Below are positions 1 through 6,783 of a DNA stretch of 7,120 nucleotides, piece by piece. The notes below the pieces were generated by a model, which worked only from the letters and a program-made list of their open reading frames with translations, did not search any database and was not told where the DNA came from. The DNA lies in NCBI GenBank assembly GCA_019057735.1, contig JAHLWV010000111.1:1-7120 (forward strand), given 5' to 3'. The position numbers and the translations under genes are program-made. Numbering within the stretch: the stretch's first letter is position 1; every line of letters begins with the position of its first letter. Source of the DNA: Promethearchaeota archaeon. Its GTDB lineage: Archaea > Asgardarchaeota > Lokiarchaeia > Sigynarchaeales > SOKP01.

Positions 1-63
1 AGGTGCCAAAAAATGCATTTGGAAATGGAGAAAATAAGAAATGAAAAATCTTTTGATAAATAA
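1..63 (+). CDS. Possible C-terminal end of a gene entering from the left
   Basis: Frame 1 of the plus strand is open from the window edge to a TAA at 61-63. It would give a charged tail containing KMHLEMEKIRNEKSFDK, which looks protein-like and would converge on the peptidase gene. The other two plus frames are also open at the edge and stop after 11 to 13 codons, so frame choice is not forced. No T-rich plus-strand terminator follows. The call is weak and rests on residue composition alone. Confidence 0.2.
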   Translation, partial: RCQKMHLEMEKIRNEKSFDK

Positions 64-91
64 AGTAAAACAGAATAGAAATAATAGAAAT

Positions 92-108
92 AAAAAAAAT
101 AAAAAATA
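92..108 (-). terminator. T-rich terminator after the C13 peptidase gene
   Basis: Just past the peptidase stop codon the minus strand runs into two T tracts, seen on the plus strand as A runs of eight and six separated by a T. There is no hairpin. Archaeal RNA polymerase terminates at T-rich tracts, so this is a reasonable 3' end, but the whole 1-110 stretch is A-rich and specificity is low. Confidence 0.4.
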
Positions 109-110
109 AT

Positions 111-1586
111 TTATAAGGGCGGGTCGCTGTTAAAACTCAGCGTGGTATTTATTCCTATATTATCGTACATTAATGGCATTTGAGTTGCGATTAGTGGCAT
201 AAATTGATTCCACGGTATGAAATTTATAGCAAAGAAAAACGCGTTACTTATCGTCTGATTTTGATCCAATTGCTCCCAGAATTGATGGAAGAACCAAGAC
301 CCAGCAAACCCATCTCCATTGTTGTTACTAATCCAGTACCATGAAAATACGTTTGACGAGGCGCTGATAAATAGGCAATTTGGTATGTCGTACCAACTCG
401 AACCTATGTTTTTATTACTGTTTAAGAAATTACCGCTAAAACAAGAATCAACATTTATCATAATCCTCTCACAATCGATTTCCTTCACTAAATTATAGAA
501 TTCAAATTCAGTAATGAAACTATTATCTGCTTCAAAATGAAATGTCGCGTTACCATCCCCAAGGACTGCATTTGAACCGTGATCGGTCATAAATATGATT
601 AGTTGGTCCTTAGATATAATTCCAGACGCAAATGAGCCTGAAATTGAAACGTTTAATTCTTGTTTAAACCTACTAGAATTAACGTCGTCGTTCTCCACAT
701 CGATCACAGCACCTATCAAATCGTTTGCTATTAAATCGTTTGCTTTAATATCAATTACATTATCGTTTGTGTGATAAAGCATTAAAAATATGTTCTCATC
801 TGTGTAACCGTGAGATTTTAATATCCAGTACACGTGAAGCGCTTGCGCAGGAAAACCGTCAGAATCAATTCTAGTTGGAGGGGGGCTCGAATCTGTAGGA
901 TTTGTATTATTCACCGCTATCCATTTATCTAAAACGAGGTCATCGTAATTCACGCGATCAAGCGGTCCCGTAGCAAAACTCCCTTCTAATGATAGAACTA
1001 ATTTTAAGTCTGTAATTTCGTTATCTGTTTCGTTATTGCAAACACCTACTATGTTGAGAGAAAACCATTGATTTAATGTAGAATTATCGTAGCTAGACCA
1101 ATCGGTTCTAGTAACTTGACCAATCGAATCCAACCATGCTAATCCTATTCGAATGCCTTTACCTATAATAGGACTTGGACTATCTACATTCACGCTTACA
1201 GTGAGATTATACATTGCATATTCGTGTAATTCATAAAACTGTGAATAATTTAAAGTATAAGCAGCACTCACAAGTTCTGTCCCCGTAGGTTGGACAAGCA
1301 GGGATCCTGGTGTGTTATTGCTTAAAATTGGATCCCAAAGCCCTACAGAATTTGTTCCTGAAAAAGTCCAATTACCTGAATCATTTACAAAATTCGCATC
1401 GTTTCCGCCACTAAAATCTTCCTCTGCTTCATAAGGGTAAAAATCGTTCGCACTACATAGAATTATCGCTTTTCTGAAACCTGGTATAGGTATAGGTGGT
1501 TGGTGAATAATACTAAAACCTAAGGCTATAACTAAAACCGCAACGACGGTAATTGCTACTAGTGGAATTACTATTTTCCGTTTCAT
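111..1586 (-). CDS. Secreted/membrane-anchored C13 (legumain/GPI8-type) cysteine peptidase with an inserted jelly-roll-like domain
   Basis: Residues are numbered from the ATG at 1586 (491 aa). A TTG at 1622 would add 12 residues, but the ATG places MKRK directly before a hydrophobic segment (about 5-24), a typical signal peptide or anchor, with a GTGAG ribosome-site-like motif just upstream. Residues 38-44 (RKAIILC) match the first beta strand of legumain-type folds. Residues about 53-225 are an insertion that starts EEDFSGG and ends YDDLVLDKW, resembling carbohydrate-binding jelly rolls. The peptidase resumes at about 239 (GFPAQALHVYWILKSHGY). It carries the catalytic His336 in MTDHGS and Cys382 in VDSCFSG, then an SASSN strand at about 408-413. 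TDHGS favours clan CD family C13 over metacaspases, whose motif is usually GHG. About a dozen N-x-S/T sequons suggest a surface glycoprotein. There is no C-terminal anchor. The substrate is unknown; hydrolase and transpeptidase activity are both possible. Confidence 0.8.
   Translation of the reverse strand: MKRKIVIPLVAITVVAVLVIALGFSIIHQPPIPIPGFRKAIILCSANDFYPYEAEEDFSGGNDANFVNDSGNWTFSGTNSVGLWDPILSNNTPGSLLVQPTGTELVSAAYTLNYSQFYELHEYAMYNLTVSVNVDSPSPIIGKGIRIGLAWLDSIGQVTRTDWSSYDNSTLNQWFSLNIVGVCNNETDNEITDLKLVLSLEGSFATGPLDRVNYDDLVLDKWIAVNNTNPTDSSPPPTRIDSDGFPAQALHVYWILKSHGYTDENIFLMLYHTNDNVIDIKANDLIANDLIGAVIDVENDDVNSSRFKQELNVSISGSFASGIISKDQLIIFMTDHGSNAVLGDGNATFHFEADNSFITEFEFYNLVKEIDCERIMINVDSCFSGNFLNSNKNIGSSWYDIPNCLFISASSNVFSWYWISNNNGDGFAGSWFFHQFWEQLDQNQTISNAFFFAINFIPWNQFMPLIATQMPLMYDNIGINTTLSFNSDPPL
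715..744 (-). repeat. 15-bp tandem duplication inside the peptidase gene
   Basis: Units 715-729 and 730-744 match at 14 of 15 positions. The length is a multiple of three, so it duplicates five residues in frame (ANDLI-ANDLI, about residues 282-291) in the loop region between the first helix and the catalytic His strand. Confidence 0.8.
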
Positions 1587-1622
1587 AATTCTCACAAAAT
1601 TATTTGTATTTCTAATTATCAA

Positions 1623-1762
1623 AAAATCGATATAATTATTATACCTTAAAGTAAAAATAGAAAATATACCAATTTAAATGTTGCCACCATAAACTCACTA
1701 AGTCTAATGATCTGTTGATAATAAGAAGTCTTAATTAAGTTAATTTAAGTTAAAAAGAAAAT
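1623..1762 (-). promoter_or_regulatory. Intergenic region with candidate peptidase promoter
   Basis: There is no ORF of note between the redox operon terminator and the peptidase. On the minus strand, two TATA-like stretches occur: GGTATATTTT (1661-1670) and AGGTATAATAATTATA (1631-1646). Either could lie 25 bases before a start site giving a 5' leader of about 25-50 bases. In DNA this AT-rich, TATA matches are expected by chance, so neither is secure. Confidence 0.22.
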
Positions 1763-1789
1763 AAAAAAAAAATTAGGAGTAATTCTCCT
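1763..1789 (-). terminator. Hairpin plus T10 terminator of the FAD/Fe-S operon
   Basis: On the minus strand the sequence just after the Fe-S gene stop forms AGGAG-AATTA-CTCCT, a 5-bp stem (1785-1789 with 1775-1779) and 5-base loop. AAT and ten consecutive T residues follow (1772-1763), then more T-rich sequence to about 1752. The stem begins at the last base of the stop codon. This looks like a bacterial-type intrinsic terminator; the T tract alone would suffice for archaeal RNA polymerase. Confidence 0.7.
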
Positions 1790-3150
1790 TATTTCATGTT
1801 TGATTTATCTAAAAGATTGTACTTGGATATCATTTCCAGAACGCCCATTACTTCCATACCATGATTGTAGAGATTATTTGCATCTGATAGATTCCTCCAA
1901 CAAAAGGGACATTCAGTTGTTAGAATATCAGCCTTTACCGCATTTGCCTCGTCGCATCGAAGACTAGCTGTGCGTAATGAAAAGTCGGGATAACCTGCCC
2001 TTACTCCTCCTCCTGCTCCGCAGCACATTGAATTGTTTTTGATACGATACATCTCAACAAACTTGATACCGACGTCTTCTTCAAGCTTCCGCAAAATAAC
2101 TCTAGGAATCTCAAACCATTCGTCGATTGCTTTGTTTACCTTGCGCATATCAAACATTAGGTTCTTGGAGTTCTTGATCATCTCTTGTTCCATATCTAGA
2201 GCGAAATGCCTTCCAGTATGGCAGGGGTCGTGATAGGTTACAACTTTTCCCTTGAGTTCTTTATTAGGTTTAAACTTAATCTTTCCTTCAGTGATTAATT
2301 TTGAAACTAATTCAAACGCGTGCATAGTTTTGAAAGGGAGTTTCTCGTCTTCTGCCATCCACTTTGGATAATCAATCGTTATAGTCCTATAACAACCTGC
2401 ACATGAGAAATAGACCGTTTCTAAATCCTTAAAAGCCTCGAGATTTTTCCTCATTAACTCTTGAGCAGTTTCAACGGCTCCAATCCTAAAGAAAGGACTC
2501 CCACAACACACTTCGTCTTCGATTAATGTAAAATTAATCCCTAATTCTTCGAATATTTTTGCTGTAGCAGTAGCAACTTCTATTTGACGATAACTCGCCG
2601 TACATCCGACGTAATAACCAACCTTAGCGCTTTTATTGTTAATATATTTCCCTAAACCAGCGTCTTTAGCCCATTTAAACCGCTCTTCTGCCTTCCCGCC
2701 GTAAGGATTGTTTAGTTCCTTGACTAAGCGATCGACTAGTTCATGTTTCTCAATCATAGGGACGCCCGATTCTACACACGCAGCCCGTAAAGATTCAATT
2801 ATGTCTACTGTGGGTATTTTATTTTCACATTGGGCTGCACATTGCCCGCATGTAATGCACGGCATAATAACATCCCTTACTTCGTCAGAAAACTCTAAAT
2901 CTCCGCTTAAAATTGAACGAGCGATCCAAATTTTACCGGCGTTCCAAAACGCTTCCCAACCGTATTCGATCCCAGCTGGACACGAGTCAACCATTCCTTC
3001 GTAAAGAACTATACCTTGCTTTCCAGCGAACTCCCCGATTCCTTCTCTACTAGGCTCGCCCGAATAAGCAAACCTACACGCTTTACAGTGGATGCACTTA
3101 TATATTTCCTTCTCCAATTCTTTTAATCTTTCCATTCCAGTTTTAGCCAT
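1789..3150 (-). CDS. HdrD/GlcF-like (Fe-S)-binding oxidoreductase subunit with two CCG domains
   Basis: The protein is 453 aa, soluble and has no membrane segment. Its N-terminal half holds two [4Fe-4S] ligand sets. The first is C19-x2-C22-x2-C25 with the fourth ligand probably C57 in SCPAG, an unusually wide gap. The second is canonical: C98-x2-C101-x2-C104-x3-C108. Two CCG domains follow: C183, C215-C216-G, C250-x2-C253; and C310, C386-C387-G, C424-x2-C427. In heterodisulfide reductase HdrD/HdrB, CCG domains bind noncubane [4Fe-4S] clusters; in GlcF-like proteins they accompany flavin dehydrogenases. The likely role is to take electrons from the FAD subunit encoded 22 bases upstream and pass them to a disulfide, a quinone or another carrier. 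No cytochrome b partner is present here. The ATG follows an ideal ribosome-binding site. A specific name such as GlcF or HdrD is not justified. Confidence 0.88.
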   Translation of the reverse strand: MAKTGMERLKELEKEIYKCIHCKACRFAYSGEPSREGIGEFAGKQGIVLYEGMVDSCPAGIEYGWEAFWNAGKIWIARSILSGDLEFSDEVRDVIMPCITCGQCAAQCENKIPTVDIIESLRAACVESGVPMIEKHELVDRLVKELNNPYGGKAEERFKWAKDAGLGKYINNKSAKVGYYVGCTASYRQIEVATATAKIFEELGINFTLIEDEVCCGSPFFRIGAVETAQELMRKNLEAFKDLETVYFSCAGCYRTITIDYPKWMAEDEKLPFKTMHAFELVSKLITEGKIKFKPNKELKGKVVTYHDPCHTGRHFALDMEQEMIKNSKNLMFDMRKVNKAIDEWFEIPRVILRKLEEDVGIKFVEMYRIKNNSMCCGAGGGVRAGYPDFSLRTASLRCDEANAVKADILTTECPFCWRNLSDANNLYNHGMEVMGVLEMISKYNLLDKSNMK

Positions 3151-3158
3151 TTTTTTTT

Positions 3159-3166
3159 ACCTCCTT
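3159..3166 (-). promoter_or_regulatory. Perfect Shine-Dalgarno for the Fe-S subunit gene
   Basis: The minus strand reads AAGGAGGT, then eight A residues, then ATG at 3150. It lies in the 22-base gap after the FAD gene stop. This fixes the start and implies independent ribosome loading on a shared transcript. Confidence 0.85.
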
Positions 3167-3172
3167 ACTCAG

Positions 3173-4660
3173 TTATGGAAGAGCGAGCCTCCCAGGATGC
3201 ATTATCATATTAGGATCAAAAATCTTCTTCATCGTTCTCAAATATTTCCAGTACATTCCTGCTTGGGAATAAGTGAGAGGCGCGTGGATGTATGGGTCTG
3301 GTCTATAATTCAACCATCCTTGCTTAAGCGCGTATTCTGTTGTTTCTCTATTCATCTCTTGAACTTTTTCGATATCTGATTGTTTTGTGCTATCGAAACA
3401 AATGATGGGCATACAAATTGCTTGCCTGCAACGCTCAATACTAGCAATCCACATAACTTCAGGGAACCCATATTTCTTCATAGCAGCCGTATACATGTTA
3501 GCAAACGCTGCACACTCGTTCCAAGGGCAGTAGAAAGTAATAAATAAAAATCCTGCCTCCCAAAACGCATACGGAACCGCGATCTTATTGGGTTTCTTCA
3601 ATCTGCTTGCGATTTGTTTGGGATGTAGTTCCTGAGGTTTTATACTATCAGGGTCTTTAGCTCTATTTTTCTTGAAATCTTCGGCCATTTTATTGATTCT
3701 ATTAACCACATAATCTAACTCTTCTTGAGTTTGTGCCCAACACTCCCAATTCATCCACCACTTACTAATCCCTAATTGTTCGTAGAATTCATAATCGTGA
3801 GGAACTTTATCCTTCGGCCAACGTGTCATTACCAATGGGTAATTCCCTCCTTGAACCATAACGGTGTTGTGAGCAATTCCGAACTCCTGTTTCCCAATCT
3901 CAAGCGTTAGATCCTGCATATCTTCAGGATTGGACATACCCCATACAACTACAGTCTTAAATTTTGGATGTGGATATATTTTAACTGCGACTTTAGTCAT
4001 TACGCCTAGAGTTCCTTGTGAACCCATTAAAAACGACCAGATATCTGGACCTAGTCCGTATTTATAGAACGGTTTCGCAAATGGAAGAGCCCAAGAGCCA
4101 GTTCGTACAATATCTCCGTTTGGAAATACTATCTCACCGCACATAAAGTTATCACCTTGAGGACCTACAGAACTTGTATAAAGGGAAAACCCTCGATCGA
4201 TAGCATCGCCCATTACGGTAGAAGCTGGGGGCGCACCGTCTGGTACGGGAGGTGCCCATTCTGGGTAATTTTTGTGCATGTAAGCCCAAAGCTCCCCAAT
4301 CGTGACTCCCGGTTCGACTACGACATATCGATTATCTGTATCGACTTCGATAATTCTATTCATTCTACCTAAATCAAGCATAACTCCAGCAGGCTTAATC
4401 GTTGGACACGCAAAGCCGCCAGATAGTCCGCCTGAAATCGGTGAGACTGCAATTTTTTCTGCAGAGCAGTAAAGTAGAATTTTACGAATCTCTTCTACAT
4501 ATTTGGGGCGCACGACGATATCCGGAATTTGGGCTTCTAATCCCATTACAGATTTGGAAAGATATGACGCTGTAATTGCCTTGTTACTGGTGGCATAATC
4601 TTTGCCTACAATACCAATCATGGCATCTAAATCTTTATCATCTGGTAATTTATAGCTCAT
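3173..4660 (-). CDS. FAD-binding oxidoreductase of the VAO/PCMH superfamily (4-cresol dehydrogenase-like)
   Basis: The protein is 495 aa and first in the redox operon. It has an N-terminal FAD-binding PCMH-type domain: the substrate-independent loop GGLSGG (77-82), VEPGVTIGEL (115-124), PQGDNF (167-172), FPNGDIVRTGSW (179-190) and KYGLGPDIWSFLMGSQGTLGVMTK (200-223). The stretch around 179-230 is the part most like 4-cresol dehydrogenase and vanillyl-alcohol oxidase. The C-terminal cap ends FDPNMIMHPGR (481-491). Tyr452-Arg453 sits where those enzymes carry their active-site Tyr-Arg pair, although that alignment is by eye. The HxGDGNxH metal motif of GlcD/D-lactate dehydrogenases is absent, arguing against glycolate or lactate oxidase. 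The GGLSGG loop, however, is GlcD-like and lacks the Tyr seen in VAO. Expected chemistry is flavin-dependent oxidation of an organic substrate, possibly phenolic, with electrons passed to the downstream Fe-S subunit instead of oxygen. The substrate is unknown. There is no signal peptide, so it is cytosolic. Confidence 0.82.
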   Translation of the reverse strand: MSYKLPDDKDLDAMIGIVGKDYATSNKAITASYLSKSVMGLEAQIPDIVVRPKYVEEIRKILLYCSAEKIAVSPISGGLSGGFACPTIKPAGVMLDLGRMNRIIEVDTDNRYVVVEPGVTIGELWAYMHKNYPEWAPPVPDGAPPASTVMGDAIDRGFSLYTSSVGPQGDNFMCGEIVFPNGDIVRTGSWALPFAKPFYKYGLGPDIWSFLMGSQGTLGVMTKVAVKIYPHPKFKTVVVWGMSNPEDMQDLTLEIGKQEFGIAHNTVMVQGGNYPLVMTRWPKDKVPHDYEFYEQLGISKWWMNWECWAQTQEELDYVVNRINKMAEDFKKNRAKDPDSIKPQELHPKQIASRLKKPNKIAVPYAFWEAGFLFITFYCPWNECAAFANMYTAAMKKYGFPEVMWIASIERCRQAICMPIICFDSTKQSDIEKVQEMNRETTEYALKQGWLNYRPDPYIHAPLTYSQAGMYWKYLRTMKKIFDPNMIMHPGRLALP

Positions 4661-4668
4661 ATTTTTTT

Positions 4669-4675
4669 ACCTTTT
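4669..4675 (-). promoter_or_regulatory. Shine-Dalgarno of the FAD oxidoreductase gene
   Basis: The minus strand has AAAAGGT eight bases before the ATG at 4660, the same spacing as in the downstream Fe-S gene. This supports the chosen start. Confidence 0.65.
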
Positions 4676-4710
4676 AATCAATCTTCATACTTTTTGATTT
4701 TTGAATAAAA

Positions 4711-4725
4711 TAATTTTTATAATTC
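4711..4725 (-). promoter_or_regulatory. Candidate archaeal TATA box for the FAD/Fe-S operon
   Basis: The minus strand reads GGAATTATAAAAATTA about 50-65 bases before the start codon. A start site some 25 bases downstream would leave a leader of about 25-30 bases containing the ribosome-binding site. It is plausible but not distinctive in AT-rich DNA. Confidence 0.28.
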
Positions 4726-4874
4726 CGAAAATTAAATATTAAATTTTAAATTTGTCATAAATGATTTTAATAAACAGATGTATTTTTCTTATAATTGGAT
4801 TGTTGAATTTATAAAAATAGATTTGAATAAAGTTAAGAATTAAAGTATAAAATTTTTTAAGAAATCAAATAGCC
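4726..4874. other. AT-rich intergenic stretch with no gene
   Basis: This region between the response regulator stop and the redox operon promoter has no credible reading frame on either strand. It holds only short T and A runs, for example TTTTT on the minus strand near 4812-4816, which could help end the two-component transcript. No hairpin stands out. Bases 4862-4874 belong to the repeat shared with the right end. Confidence 0.5.
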
Positions 4875-4984
4875 TTAAACTAAGTTAACTACTCTGTTGA
4901 TTTCGTTTTGTAGTTGAATTACAGAAAAAGGTTTTTCGATAAAAGAAATAGCACCTATTTCAAGCGCTCGTCCTTTAATTGAAT
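4862..4984 (-). repeat. Internal copy of a ~120-bp duplicated sequence
   Basis: Bases 4868-4984 are identical over 117 bases to 7004-7120, same orientation, offset 2136. Homology extends six more bases left with one mismatch (A at 4867 against G at 7003) and then stops. The copy covers the last 36 codons or so of the receiver gene plus its stop. The other copy runs off the window end, so the true repeat may be longer. Confidence 0.97.
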
Positions 4985-5240
4985 TATCTGCGCTTGCAAA
5001 AAGAATTTTTATATGACTATTAATTTTTAGTAATTCTATGGCAGTATCAATCCCATTTTTCCCTGGCATTCGATGGTCCATTAAAATTACATCAGGTTTA
5101 GGCGAGAGGGATTTGAATTTTTCAATGGCTTCTTTTCCATTGCTAGCTTTATCAACGACTTTAAATCCGAAAGTCGTTAGCATCATCTCGTATAACCTTT
5201 GCAAAGATAAATCGTCTTCTACGATAAATATTGAAGTCAT
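4875..5240 (-). CDS. Single-domain response regulator (CheY-like receiver)
   Basis: The protein is 121 aa and consists only of a receiver domain. It has the acidic pocket Glu8-Asp9-Asp10, phosphoacceptor Asp55 in VILMDHRMPG, the switch Ser83 in FASADN and the conserved Lys103 in EKPF. There is no output domain, so it probably acts by protein contact or as a phosphorelay intermediate, as is common for archaeal receivers. The start is one base after the kinase stop, with GAGGTG inside the last kinase codons, so the two genes are cotranscribed and likely cognate. After the stop, the +2 frame continues RLFDFLKNFIL before stopping; a single extra T in the TTT at 4877-4879 (minus strand) would append this to the protein. 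The last 36 codons are repeated at the right window end. Confidence 0.93.
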   Translation of the reverse strand: MTSIFIVEDDLSLQRLYEMMLTTFGFKVVDKASNGKEAIEKFKSLSPKPDVILMDHRMPGKNGIDTAIELLKINSHIKILFASADNSIKGRALEIGAISFIEKPFSVIQLQNEINRVVNLV

Positions 5241-5241
5241 T

Positions 5242-6783
5242 TTAGTTCACCTCTGGTATTAAAAGAATAAAATTACTTCCTTTAGTATAATCTCCTTCGA
5301 CCCTATCCTCTACCCAGATTTGTCCATTGTAGTTTTCAATTATTTTTTTGACAAGAGTTAAACCTAAACCTAACCCCATTTTATCTTTTTTTTCGTTATG
5401 CCTTCTTTGAAAGACTTTTTCTTTCATTTCGGGTATGATACCAATTCCGTTATCAATAAATTCTAGTTTAAGATAATAAATTTCATCCTTAAAGACTTTA
5501 GAAATTTTTATAATAATATCGATTATTGGATTTTGATTATGTATTATTGCATTTATTAATATATTTTCAAAAACAACTCGTAATAATTCATTAGTTTTAA
5601 TGAATAACTTTTTGTAATCACACTGAATCTGAATAATTATTTTTCTCTTTTTGTATACTTTGATGAGATTGTTTTTTATTTCTTGTAAAACTTCAATTAA
5701 TTCGATTTCATTTGATACAAGTTTATGATCCTCAATTTCAGAAAGTTTTCTTATATTAGATACTAAGTTCGTCCCTCTCTTGACTTGGTCTCTTATTATT
5801 TCTAACAACTCATCATCGTTATCAAGATTTATATCTCCCTGAACATTTAAAGTGAATAACTCAACTGAAGATTGAATATTTTGAAAGATGTTGTTTATAT
5901 CATGAGTGAAAATGTCTTTATAAAAATTAACATGATTATAAGCTTCACGATATTTTATTTCAGATTGTTTTAATTTTTGTTCTGTATTTTTTCTTTTTGT
6001 AATATCTTGCATTATAAATTGTATCACTGTTTCTTTCCCAATTTTTGATAAAGAAGCAATACCACTAACCCATACTTTATCTCCAATTGATCGATGTACT
6101 GGAAACTCAAATGTTAAAGTTTTTTCATCTTTTGTTATTTTTTCAAGGATTTTTTCGAATAATGGAATATTGGGTTTATCTTTTTCGTGGTAACTCCAAA
6201 ATTCACTAAAATTTTTTCCGATTATATCGTCTTCTAATGTGTGTTTCGATAAAAACATATTTGTAGCTTTATTGCAATCCAATAAATTTCCATCTAAATC
6301 AAAAATTCCTATGGAATAAGGAGAACTCTCAAATAAGTAACGATATCTTTTTTCTGATTCTTTTAATAATTTTGCAGTTCTTAAGTTGTTTTTAACTTCT
6401 TCTTTTTTTGTAATATCTTCAGTAAATACTAAGATTATGTCTGGAGGAATATATTTATAGATAACATAGAGATTTCGAAATATTCCAGTAGTTTTGTAGG
6501 AATAACGCATCTCTTTAGAGAAATCTAATTTATTTTCAAAACAGTTAAAAACATCATCTATAATATCTTGTCTGTTTTTATACAACTCTGTTAATTTTCG
6601 TCCTAAAAAACCCTCCATTTTTCCGTCAGCAAATAAATTTGCGGCTTGATTATAGTCTAATAATTCAAAATCCTTATCATTATATTTCCAAATATAAGTT
6701 GGAGTCGGAATTGATTTAAAAAGAGTCCTATATATTTCTGGAGTTCCATTTAATTTAGTATTACTCACACTATTTTTCTTCAA
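5242..6783 (-). CDS. Cytosolic PAS-PAS sensor histidine kinase
   Basis: The protein is 513 aa from a TTG start, has no transmembrane segment, and so senses an intracellular cue. PAS domain 1 spans about 15-125, ending in TEDITKK. PAS domain 2 spans about 141-264, starting YRYLFESSPYSIGIFD and ending MQDITKRK; each is followed by a short charged linker helix. The phosphoacceptor is His294 in FTHDINNIFQNI. The ATPase domain has an N-box with Asn407 and Asn411 (FENILINAI), a G1 box DNGIGI (444-449) and a G2 box GLGLGLTL (470-477). All catalytic boxes look intact. The TTG at 6783 is the first possible start, because an in-frame TGA lies just upstream; GTG at codon 6 is an alternative, and the first internal ATG would cut into PAS 1. 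No good ribosome-binding site is visible. The phosphotransfer partner is presumably the receiver one base downstream. The ligand or cofactor of the PAS domains cannot be read from the sequence. Confidence 0.92.
   Translation of the reverse strand: MKKNSVSNTKLNGTPEIYRTLFKSIPTPTYIWKYNDKDFELLDYNQAANLFADGKMEGFLGRKLTELYKNRQDIIDDVFNCFENKLDFSKEMRYSYKTTGIFRNLYVIYKYIPPDIILVFTEDITKKEEVKNNLRTAKLLKESEKRYRYLFESSPYSIGIFDLDGNLLDCNKATNMFLSKHTLEDDIIGKNFSEFWSYHEKDKPNIPLFEKILEKITKDEKTLTFEFPVHRSIGDKVWVSGIASLSKIGKETVIQFIMQDITKRKNTEQKLKQSEIKYREAYNHVNFYKDIFTHDINNIFQNIQSSVELFTLNVQGDINLDNDDELLEIIRDQVKRGTNLVSNIRKLSEIEDHKLVSNEIELIEVLQEIKNNLIKVYKKRKIIIQIQCDYKKLFIKTNELLRVVFENILINAIIHNQNPIIDIIIKISKVFKDEIYYLKLEFIDNGIGIIPEMKEKVFQRRHNEKKDKMGLGLGLTLVKKIIENYNGQIWVEDRVEGDYTKGSNFILLIPEVN
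5248..5253 (-). promoter_or_regulatory. Shine-Dalgarno of the response regulator inside the kinase 3' end
   Basis: GAGGTG on the minus strand encodes the Glu-Val near the kinase C-terminus and lies seven bases before the receiver ATG. The arrangement suits translational coupling. Confidence 0.8.

Noticed and set aside
111..1586. Metacaspase/caspase-like identity for the peptidase, suggested by DSCFSG
   Set aside because: The His motif is TDHGS with a legumain-like preceding strand, and the post-Cys SASSN strand and the NIFLML segment fit C13 better. Caspase-type members usually show GHG. A profile search would settle it.
1731..1756. Short TTAAGTT-like repeats as an operator or CRISPR fragment
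   Set aside because: The units are short, irregular and made only of A/T-rich words expected by chance in this composition; there are no regular spacers.
2033..4372. Several plus-strand open frames of 66-98 codons inside the redox operon (2033-2233, 2708-3004, 3092-3379, 4157-4372)
   Set aside because: They lie antisense to well-supported genes with complete family motifs, have no ribosome-binding sites, and their translations are Ser/Ile-rich shadows with no recognisable domain.
3173..4660. Naming the FAD protein GlcD or D-lactate dehydrogenase
   Set aside because: The characteristic HxGDGNxH motif of the C-terminal domain is absent and the sequence after residue 165 looks VAO/PCMH-like.
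5038..5262. Plus-strand open frame of 74 codons antisense to the receiver gene
   Set aside because: The minus-strand receiver in the same place has all catalytic residues and a strong ribosome-binding site; the antisense product has no recognisable features.
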